6,048 bases of DNA from Victivallales bacterium (GTDB lineage Bacteria; Verrucomicrobiota; Lentisphaeria; Victivallales; JAUVCU01): contig JAOZMT010000148.1 in assembly GCA_029934175.1 (NCBI GenBank), positions 1 to 6,048 on the forward strand, read 5' to 3'. A program made the translations under genes and the position numbers. Position 1 is the stretch's first letter; the number at the start of each line of letters is the position of its first letter. The notes under the pieces were generated by a model. It had not been told where the DNA came from. It did not search any database and saw only the letters and a list, made by a program, of their open reading frames with translations. Shown one piece after another: positions 1-5,084 of the stretch.

Positions 1-282
1 GATGGATTTTATAATAAAAAATCTTTACTAGGCGGAACTAAAACAGATATGTTTCATTGGAAAATTGTTATAAAAAACAATAAAGAAAAGTCCACAAAGA
101 TTAAATTATTAGAAGGCATTCCAGTTTCACAATTAGAAGAAGTGCAAGTGAAAATTCAACCAGAAACAACAAAAGGTTACAATTTTAATAATCAGAAAGG
201 TATTTTAACATGGAATATAACTTTAAAAGCTCATGAGCAAAAAGAAATATTTTTAAAATATACAATTATAAAAGATAATTAA
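1..282 (+). CDS. DUF4139 (MuiA-type) protein, C-terminal fragment
   Basis: The frame is open from the first base of the window to the TAA at 280-282, giving 93 residues of a gene whose start lies outside. The internal ATG at 49 is therefore unlikely to be the true start. The residues fit the end of the DUF4139 domain: a strand with 'HWKIVIKNN', then 'EGIPVSQLEEVQVKI' (family pattern D-x-I-P-V-S-x-x-E-x-I-x-V), then 'GYNFNNQKGILTWNITLKAHEQKEIFLKYTI' (pattern G-x-L-x-W-x-L-x-L-x-P-x-E-K-x-x-I-x-L-x-Y). Family members are often called mucoidy inhibitor MuiA family proteins and have no settled biochemical role. Many carry a signal peptide and coiled coils N-terminal to this domain, which cannot be seen here. 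The gene converges on the minus-strand operon, and its stop codon lies in the outer arm of the palindrome that follows. Confidence 0.75.
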   Translation, partial: DGFYNKKSLLGGTKTDMFHWKIVIKNNKEKSTKIKLLEGIPVSQLEEVQVKIQPETTKGYNFNNQKGILTWNITLKAHEQKEIFLKYTIIKDN

Positions 283-379
283 AATATGGCTAGTTTCATA
301 TTATGCATAAAACTACTTTACACTTTGGACTAGAAATTAAAGCTGTCAGAGTCCAGCTTTCAAGCGGACAGTAATGTAA

Positions 380-393
380 ATAGCTTTAGCTAT
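380..393. other. Left small hairpin inside the palindrome
   Basis: ATAGC-TTTA-GCTAT forms a 5-bp stem with a 4-nt loop. It occupies the position mirrored by the hairpin at 447-460, whose stem sequence differs and whose loop is the reverse complement of this one. The two look like matching side arms of the cloverleaf. Confidence 0.6.
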
Positions 394-401
394 ATTTTGA
401 T

Positions 402-433
402 AACAAACTATCCTTAAACGATTAAGGTTGTTT
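402..433 (+). terminator. Central hairpin of the palindrome; possible weak terminator for the plus-strand gene
   Basis: CCTTAA (412-417) and TTAAGG (422-427) pair around an ACGA loop, extended by AACAA (402-406) with TTGTT (428-432) across a 5-nt bulge at 407-411. On the plus strand the inner stem runs straight into TTGTTTTT, which resembles a rho-independent terminator. The stem is AT-rich and weak, so a terminator role is tentative. Confidence 0.35.
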
Positions 434-446
434 TTAAGTGGAAAGC

Positions 447-460
447 AGCGATAAATCGCT
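447..460. other. Right small hairpin inside the palindrome
   Basis: AGCGA-TAAA-TCGCT forms a 5-bp stem with a 4-nt loop and mirrors the hairpin at 380-393. The stem bases are not those of the left hairpin, yet both halves of the stem have changed together so that pairing is kept. Confidence 0.6.
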
Positions 461-550
461 TTATGTTGCTATCCGCTTGAAAGCAGAACTCCGACGGTTT
501 TTTTGACTTTTCTAGCTCAAAGTGTAAAGATCTTATTGAAACTAGCCTTT

Positions 551-2179
551 TTAATTTAGTAAACATTTTTTTATAACATCTTCCCAGTTGTTTTGTTCTG
601 ATTGTCTTAATATTGTCATGTTACTATACCAATGTGTTTTCGATGTGTCGTTTAACCAACGCCAATCTGGATAGTATGGTAAAAGCAAATAAGTTTTTAT
701 TCCCATTGCTCCTGCGATGTGTGCAATGGATGTGTCAACTGTTAGGACTATGTCTAATAATGATATGAATGCTGCGGTTTGTGCAAAGTTATCAAATAAG
801 TCAGTATAATCATTCCAATTTGCGAATTGTGCAAAATATTGTGTTGCGAGTTGTGCAGTGGAACCTTTTTGTAAATTATAAAAATTAATATCAGCTTTAT
901 CAAATAAACTTGTTAATAATTTATAATCCAAAGAACGGTTGTGATCATTGTCGTGATTAGGATTTCCTGCCCAACATAATCCAACATTTAATCCTTTATG
1001 ATTAAAACATTTCTTCATATTTTGCACTTTTTTTTCATCTGGAATAATATAAGGTTTATAAGGTTGCACACTTCGCAAACTTGGAATACTCATTAATGGA
1101 ATATAATAATCAAACTTAGGTGGTTCTTCGTCTTTCTGTATTAATTTATCAATAAATGAACAATTTTTCAATAATTCATAAAGAGGTTTCTGAGTTTCAA
1201 AAATTATATAAACTTTATATTCCTTTTTTAAAATTTCAATAAATCGAACAAATTGAATAGTATCGCCTAAGCCTTGTTCGTAATGGACAAATAAAGTTTT
1301 ATTGTCTAAATTCTCTCCTTGCCATTCAGGTTGTTTATAATTTCTTTTAAGACATGAAAAACAATTTGCTTGCCATCTAAATTTATATTCTTGCCAACCT
1401 TGCTCATAATCTCCATTTGATAATAAACACAATGCATAATTCCAGTGAGTATCTCCATTATTCGGATTTAAAACGATAGCTTGTTTATAACACGCATAAG
1501 CCCTATTTTTCTTTTTCTGTAATTGATAAACTAATGCTAAATTATTTAAAACTTCTATTTGATTAGGATTAATCTGAAGTGATTTTTTATATGTTTTTAC
1601 AGCTAATTTAAGTTCATTATTATTTTTATATGCTTTCCCTAAATTTAAAAGTAAGTCGAGGTTATCAGATACTATACTTAATCCTTTCAAATAATATTTT
1701 ATAGAAGTTGAATGTTTTTTTTGTTCATCATAGACTAAGCCTAAATTATTTATTGCAGAAATAAAATTAGGATTCAGTTTTATAGCTTGTAGATAATATT
1801 TTTCAGATAATTGATATTTTTTTTGATTTTGATATAAGAGAGCTAAATTATAAAAACTTTCACTATCATTCGGGCATATTTCAATAGCAGTTTCATATTT
1901 ATCAATAGCTTCTTGAAAATTCCCCATTTTTTTTAATAAATTACCATAATTGCTCAATGCAATATAGTTTTTAGGATTTATTTTCAATGATTTTATAAAA
2001 TATTTACTTGCTAATTTTAGATCATAATCTGTCTCTATTAAACCTAATAAATGAAGTGCTTCAGAATTATTTGGAGACTTGGCTATAATATCAAGATAAG
2101 CCGTTTTTGCCTCAAGTAATTTTCCTGCTTTATGTAATTCAATAGCTTTTGATAAAAATTGTTCCTTCATCTTGTCCAT
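551..2179 (-). CDS. TPR protein with glycosyltransferase-9-like C-terminal domain
   Basis: This is a 542-residue protein. Residues 4-241 hold about seven 34-residue tetratricopeptide repeats (starting near 4, 38, 72, 106, 140, 174 and 208), with an eighth partial repeat ending in 'GWQEYKFRW' (261-269). The C-terminal half matches the heptosyltransferase-like (GT9) domain of TPR-GT proteins: 'PEWQGENL' (284-291), 'EQGLGDTIQF' (301-310), 'FYNLQKG', 'VDTSIAHIAGAMG' (481-493) and 'PDWRW' (504-508). It probably transfers a sugar in surface polysaccharide or protein glycosylation; acceptor and donor cannot be told. There is no signal peptide, so it is likely cytoplasmic. The usual Asp of the F-x-D-T-A motif is Gln here (FAQTAA, 465-470), coinciding with a repeat-motif copy. 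The start overlaps the end of proB by 41 bp. ATG codons at 2177-2179 and 2168-2170 are both possible and neither has a strong ribosome site. It is the last gene of the operon. Confidence 0.85.
   Translation of the reverse strand: MDKMKEQFLSKAIELHKAGKLLEAKTAYLDIIAKSPNNSEALHLLGLIETDYDLKLASKYFIKSLKINPKNYIALSNYGNLLKKMGNFQEAIDKYETAIEICPNDSESFYNLALLYQNQKKYQLSEKYYLQAIKLNPNFISAINNLGLVYDEQKKHSTSIKYYLKGLSIVSDNLDLLLNLGKAYKNNNELKLAVKTYKKSLQINPNQIEVLNNLALVYQLQKKKNRAYACYKQAIVLNPNNGDTHWNYALCLLSNGDYEQGWQEYKFRWQANCFSCLKRNYKQPEWQGENLDNKTLFVHYEQGLGDTIQFVRFIEILKKEYKVYIIFETQKPLYELLKNCSFIDKLIQKDEEPPKFDYYIPLMSIPSLRSVQPYKPYIIPDEKKVQNMKKCFNHKGLNVGLCWAGNPNHDNDHNRSLDYKLLTSLFDKADINFYNLQKGSTAQLATQYFAQFANWNDYTDLFDNFAQTAAFISLLDIVLTVDTSIAHIAGAMGIKTYLLLPYYPDWRWLNDTSKTHWYSNMTILRQSEQNNWEDVIKKCLLN
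712..726 (+). repeat. Dispersed 15-bp motif, copy 1 (CTGCGATGTGTGCAA)
   Basis: It agrees with TTGCGAAGTGTGCAA at 13 of 15 positions. It encodes the family-conserved 'AHIAG' of the TPR-GT protein on the opposite strand, so this copy could be explained by protein constraint alone. Confidence 0.5.
772..786 (+). repeat. Dispersed 15-bp motif, copy 2, degenerate (CTGCGGTTTGTGCAA)
   Basis: It agrees with TTGCGAATTGTGCAA at 12 of 15 positions and encodes 'FAQTA' in the TPR-GT protein, where relatives usually have FxDTA. Confidence 0.5.
820..834 (+). repeat. Dispersed 15-bp motif, copy 3 (TTGCGAATTGTGCAA)
   Basis: A full consensus copy with TTGC/GCAA inverted ends around a 7-nt spacer. It is the reverse complement of the copy at 5178-5192, in a different gene. 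Confidence 0.8.
844..858 (+). repeat. Dispersed 15-bp motif, copy 4 (TTGCGAGTTGTGCAG)
   Basis: It starts 24 bp after copy 3 in the same orientation. It is identical over all 15 bases to the copy at 2246-2260 in proB. Confidence 0.8.
1064..1078 (-). repeat. Dispersed 15-bp motif, copy 5 (TTGCGAAGTGTGCAA)
   Basis: A full consensus copy on the minus strand, read here as Leu-Arg-Ser-Val-Gln, a different reading frame from the A-x-x-A copies. This shows that the DNA sequence rather than a peptide is what recurs. Confidence 0.8.
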
Positions 2180-2927
2180 CTAATAATTTTTTTATTATAT
2201 TTTCATCACGACCGTCAGCTATCCATAATGGAGTTTTATTATCCATTGCGAGTTGTGCAGATTTTAATTTTGATTCCATTCCACCGATAGAAAATGTTGA
2301 GTCATCATTCTCAAGAGCCATACCTAGAACATCTGATGAAATTTCTTCAACAACCGATATTCGTTCATTAAGTTCTCCATTTTCTAAAGAATGTAATCCA
2401 TCAACTGTTGTCAATAAAACTATAAGGTCAGCTTTCAGCATAATTCCTAATTGTGTTGCTAAATTATCATTATCTCCAAATTTCAACGCTTCTGTAGCAA
2501 CCGAATCATTTTCATTAACAATAGGTAAAATATTTTCATCACATAACGCAGCAATACAATCTTTAATATTTGCACACTTCGCAGAATCTTTAAAAGCATC
2601 GGCAGTTAAAAGTAATTGTGCTGAGTGAAATCCATATTTTTTGCATTCAACTTCATATTGAGCCATAAGTTTACATTGTCCTAAAGCTGCTAATGCTTGC
2701 TTTTTAGGCAATTCCATAGGGCGTTTTTCTAAACCAAGACTTTTCATTCCCATTCCAACGGCACCTGATGAAACTAATGTAACATCTAAACCTCGTTCTT
2801 TCAATAATGCTATTTGTGGGATTAAAATACTAATTTCGGAATCATCAGTTAATAATTTTGTTCCTACTTTAACAACTATCTTTTTCGTATTTTTTATAAT
2901 ATTTTTTCGGACTTCTATGTTATTCAT
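2139..2927 (-). CDS. proB: Glutamate 5-kinase, short form without PUA domain
   Basis: This enzyme phosphorylates L-glutamate with ATP to gamma-glutamyl phosphate, the first committed step of proline synthesis, in the cytoplasm. The 262 residues are an amino acid kinase domain: 'VVKVGTKLL' (18-26, nucleotide-binding Lys20), 'VSSGAVGMGM' (52-61), 'LPIVNENDSV' (134-143), 'KFGDNDNLAT' (149-158), 'TTVDGL' (173-178) and 'GGMESKLKSA' (215-224; GGMxTK in most members). E. coli ProB is about 367 residues with a C-terminal PUA domain. This one stops after the kinase fold, as in other PUA-less forms. The ATG overlaps the TGA of yggS (ATGA), with AGGG (2935-2938) seven bases upstream. proA is not in the window. 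Two repeat-motif copies fall in helices ('SAKCAN' near 115-120 and 'SAQLAM' near 223-228). Confidence 0.93.
   Translation of the reverse strand: MNNIEVRKNIIKNTKKIVVKVGTKLLTDDSEISILIPQIALLKERGLDVTLVSSGAVGMGMKSLGLEKRPMELPKKQALAALGQCKLMAQYEVECKKYGFHSAQLLLTADAFKDSAKCANIKDCIAALCDENILPIVNENDSVATEALKFGDNDNLATQLGIMLKADLIVLLTTVDGLHSLENGELNERISVVEEISSDVLGMALENDDSTFSIGGMESKLKSAQLAMDNKTPLWIADGRDENIIKKLLDGQDEGTIFIKSY
2246..2260 (+). repeat. Dispersed 15-bp motif, copy 6 (TTGCGAGTTGTGCAG)
   Basis: Lies in proB near its 3' end and encodes 'SAQLA' on the opposite strand. It is identical over 15 bases to copy 4. Confidence 0.8.
2570..2584 (-). repeat. Dispersed 15-bp motif, copy 7 (CTGCGAAGTGTGCAA)
   Basis: Lies in proB and encodes 'SAKCAN', where relatives usually have a 'R-x-x-Y-x-N' segment. 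Confidence 0.8.
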
Positions 2928-3604
2928 TTATATACCCTATTTCCAAAAATTCCAGTTCCTATGCGAATGTAAGTGGCTCCTTCTTTTATTGCAATTTTAT
3001 AATCTGAGCTCATTCCCATTGATAATTCTGGTAATTTAATATCATTTTCAGTTTCTATATTTTCTTTTAAATCTCTAAGTTTTGAAAAAATTTGTTGTAA
3101 TTCATCATCATTAGCACCATAAGGAGCCATTGTCATTAATCCTACAAATTCTATATTTTCACAGAGAACTGCACACTTCGCAAGTTCCTTTGCACAAGTC
3201 GCAGATAATCCATTTTTAGATTCTTCACCTGAAATATTTACTTCTAAAAAGATTTTTATTTTTTTAGAATATTCCTTACAATACTTATCAATTTTCAATA
3301 ACAATTTTTCAGATTCAACAGAATGAATATATTGAACCAATTGAACAGCCTTAGCAACTTTATTTGATTGTAAATGACCAATCAAATGCCATTCAATATC
3401 AGCTGGCAATGCAGGAACCTTTTCTTCTAATTCTTGAATTCTATTTTCGCCAAAAGCTCTTTGATTAGTATTTTCATAAGCAAATAAAATATCTTCTTTT
3501 GGAAATCGCTTACTCACAGCCAATAATTTTACGGTATTGTCTTTTGCATACTTCGCAATTTCATTGTTATAATGCTTAATATTTTCTTTTATATCAATAC
3601 TCAT
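2924..3604 (-). CDS. yggS: YggS/PROSC-family pyridoxal phosphate-binding protein
   Basis: This 226-residue single-domain TIM-barrel protein belongs to the family known as YggS in E. coli, YlmE in Gram-positives and PLPBP/PROSC in humans. It binds PLP and is involved in vitamin B6 homeostasis, with no known enzyme activity. Family motifs are 'LLAVSKRFP' (27-35, PLP lysine at K32), 'FGENRIQE' (51-58), 'WHLIGHLQSNK' (72-82), 'VGLMTMAPYG' (154-163), 'SMGMSSDY' (195-202, phosphate binding) and 'RIGTGIFG' (214-221). Length is normal. The start lies one base after the helicase stop; a GGA some 15 nt upstream is a poor ribosome site, so translation may depend on coupling. Its TGA overlaps the proB start. 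Three repeat-motif copies are present, two of them 21 bp apart in one predicted helix (SATCAKELAKCAV). Confidence 0.93.
   Translation of the reverse strand: MSIDIKENIKHYNNEIAKYAKDNTVKLLAVSKRFPKEDILFAYENTNQRAFGENRIQELEEKVPALPADIEWHLIGHLQSNKVAKAVQLVQYIHSVESEKLLLKIDKYCKEYSKKIKIFLEVNISGEESKNGLSATCAKELAKCAVLCENIEFVGLMTMAPYGANDDELQQIFSKLRDLKENIETENDIKLPELSMGMSSDYKIAIKEGATYIRIGTGIFGNRVYK
2935..2938 (-). promoter_or_regulatory. Ribosome binding site of proB
   Basis: AGGG on the minus strand, seven bases upstream of the proB ATG and inside the last codons of yggS. It supports the ATG that forms the ATGA stop/start overlap. Confidence 0.55.
3169..3183 (-). repeat. Dispersed 15-bp motif, copy 8 (TTGCGAAGTGTGCAG)
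   Basis: Lies in yggS and encodes 'LAKCAV'. It is paired with copy 9, with start points 21 bp apart. Confidence 0.8.
3190..3204 (-). repeat. Dispersed 15-bp motif, copy 9 (CTGCGACTTGTGCAA)
   Basis: Lies in yggS in the same orientation as copy 8 and encodes 'SATCAK'. Confidence 0.75.
3544..3558 (-). repeat. Dispersed 15-bp motif, copy 10 (TTGCGAAGTATGCAA)
   Basis: Lies near the start of yggS and encodes 'IAKYAK'. It shares the 11-base core GCGAAGTATGC with copy 11, which lies on the other strand. Confidence 0.8.
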
Positions 3605-3605
3605 A

Positions 3606-5084
3606 TTAATTTAAAATTCCATCCTCAGGTTGTTCACTATCAATCCTTTCACCTAAAAGTTCCTCAATATCGCCAATAACAAAAGCCCCAGATTCGCAAA
3701 CAAAACTAATAGCTTTTCCTTTAGCCCCTGCCCTACCAGTTCTACCAATACGATGGACATAATCTTCTGGTTTATTAGGTAAATCATAATTTATGACTAA
3801 TCCAATATCTTTAACATGTATTCCACGCGCAGCAACATCTGTTGCAATAATGATTTTTAATGCTCCTGATTTAAAATCATTTAAAATTTGCAATCGTTTC
3901 TCTTGTCGAACATCACCAGACATAACATCTACTCTTATGCCTTTTTGTCTTAACTGTCTTAAAAGTCTTTGAGATAAATCTTTACGATTAACAAATATTA
4001 AAATTTTATCATCTTTATGTTGTTTAATAATCCAGTTTAAAAGTTTCATTTTTTCGTGTTGTAAAACAGAATAAAACTTTTGTTCAATAAGATCAGCCAC
4101 AATATTTTCTGGAGCAATCTCAATTTGCAAAGGATCATTAAGCCATGAACTAATTAGGATTTTAACATCATAAGTTATAGTTGCACTGTAAAAAAGAGTT
4201 TGTCTAACGCCAACTCTAGGTAATCTTGATACAATTCGTTTTACATCAGGAACAAATCCCATATCTAACATTCTATCAGCTTCATCAATAACCAAAACAT
4301 CTGTTTTAGAGAAATCCAATATTCCTTTTAACATAAAATCAATAACACGCCCAGGAGTTCCAACTAAAATATCCACAGGTTTATTTAAATCTCTTTGCTG
4401 TTTATGATGGTCCATTCCGCCAAAAACAACTACATTGTTCATATTACAATATTTTCCAATTTCTTGAGCATCTTTATGTATTTGCAATGCTAACTCTCGT
4501 GTAGGCGCTAAAACTAAAGCCCTACAAGAACCATTTTTTCTATTAGGAATAGGATTTTTTATAAAATAATCAAAAGCAGCCGTTAAAAAAGCAGCCGTTT
4601 TACCAGTTCCAGTTTGAGCTTTACCAACAACATCTTTATGTTGTAAAGATTGCGGTAAACTTTCAGCTTGAATAGGAGTGCAATATTTAAAACCTAAGTC
4701 TTGAAAACCATATAAAATTTTATCATCAATATTTAAATCACAAAATCTAACTTTACCATCTTCTTTAGGAGGGGAAATCAGTGTTGGAGGCGTTAAATTT
4801 TTATTTTGATGACCTGTATTATAAGAATGCGAAGTATGCTGTTTTTGCTTATTATATGGCTTTTGTTTATTATTATTCGGCTTATTATTATGATGATTTG
4901 GCTTATTGTTGTGATTATTATTATGTTTATTCTGCCTGTTCTGATTATGTTGTGTTTTTTTCGATTGTGTTTGTTCTACAGCAACCTTTTTATTTTCTTC
5001 TACAACTACAGTTTTCTCGTTGTTATCTTGTTTTTTTTCACTCCGAACCAATCGGGTGATTTTTCGTATCAATGTCTTTATCAA
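3606..5084 (-). CDS. DEAD-box ATP-dependent RNA helicase, RhlB/RhlE type
   Basis: This helicase unwinds short RNA duplexes using ATP, with likely roles in mRNA decay or ribosome assembly. All core motifs are intact over residues 114-470: Q motif 'CTPIQ' (135-139) with upstream Phe, motif I 'AQTGTGKT' (156-163), Ia 'PTRELA' (194-199), GG (222-223), Ib 'TPGR' (243-246), II 'DEAD' (267-270), III 'SAT' (300-302), IV 'ILIFVNR' (361-367), V 'ATDVAARGIH' (414-423) and VI 'HRIGRTGRAG' (444-453). 'CTPIQA', the 'W..DP..IEIAPENI' segment and the 'SGDV.QEKR' segment lean towards RhlB. The first 18 residues are basic, and residues 42-82 are almost only N, H, K and Q, so probably disordered and RNA-contacting. 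The start is TTG (5082-5084), six bases after AAGGAG. No in-frame ATG exists before the helicase core. The start overlaps the upstream gene by 47 bp. Confidence 0.93.
   Translation of the reverse strand: MIKTLIRKITRLVRSEKKQDNNEKTVVVEENKKVAVEQTQSKKTQHNQNRQNKHNNNHNNKPNHHNNKPNNNKQKPYNKQKQHTSHSYNTGHQNKNLTPPTLISPPKEDGKVRFCDLNIDDKILYGFQDLGFKYCTPIQAESLPQSLQHKDVVGKAQTGTGKTAAFLTAAFDYFIKNPIPNRKNGSCRALVLAPTRELALQIHKDAQEIGKYCNMNNVVVFGGMDHHKQQRDLNKPVDILVGTPGRVIDFMLKGILDFSKTDVLVIDEADRMLDMGFVPDVKRIVSRLPRVGVRQTLFYSATITYDVKILISSWLNDPLQIEIAPENIVADLIEQKFYSVLQHEKMKLLNWIIKQHKDDKILIFVNRKDLSQRLLRQLRQKGIRVDVMSGDVRQEKRLQILNDFKSGALKIIIATDVAARGIHVKDIGLVINYDLPNKPEDYVHRIGRTGRAGAKGKAISFVCESGAFVIGDIEELLGERIDSEQPEDGILN
4827..4841 (+). 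repeat. Dispersed 15-bp motif, copy 11, partial (ATGCGAAGTATGCTG)
   Basis: The 11-base core GCGAAGTATGC is intact but the outer bases differ. It lies in the N/H/K/Q-rich linker of the helicase, read there as His-Thr-Ser-His, a reading frame unlike the A-x-x-A copies. Confidence 0.65.

Larger units (their letters stand above)
277..556. repeat. Large imperfect palindrome (cloverleaf-like) between convergent genes
   Basis: This fills the gap between two convergent stop codons. Pairing arms found by eye are 277-284 with 549-556, 288-297 with 538-547 (10 bp, ggctagtttc), 316-327 with 518-529 (12 bp, ctttacactttg), 330-336 with 509-515 (7 bp) and 356-368 with 472-484 (13 bp, gctttcaagcgga). Inside this stem are three small hairpins, at 380-393, 402-432 and 447-460. 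The arms are too long and too well ordered for chance. It could be a MITE (non-autonomous transposable element), a BIME/REP-like gene-end repeat, a bidirectional terminator or a structured RNA. No clear target-site duplication is visible next to the arms, and no transposase gene is present. The identity stays open, but the palindrome itself is certain. Confidence 0.9.

Noticed and set aside
277..556. tRNA or tmRNA suggested by the cloverleaf shape
   Set aside because: The element is far too long and has no T-loop (GTTCGA-type), anticodon-arm or CCA-end pattern. The symmetry is that of a palindrome.
712..858. Possible CRISPR-like array because of the regularly spaced motif copies
   Set aside because: The units are only 15 bp, the gaps are unequal and coding, and they lie inside an intact glycosyltransferase domain. 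There are no cas genes.
2139..2179. Frameshift or fusion between proB and the TPR-GT gene
   Set aside because: ProB ends normally for a PUA-less form and the TPR-GT protein begins normally with its first repeat. Both are complete, so this is an overlap rather than a broken fusion.
2149..2628. 159-codon open frame on the plus strand
   Set aside because: It lies wholly antisense to proB, which has all its family motifs. The antisense product resembles no known protein and has serine-rich, low-complexity composition typical of a shadow frame.
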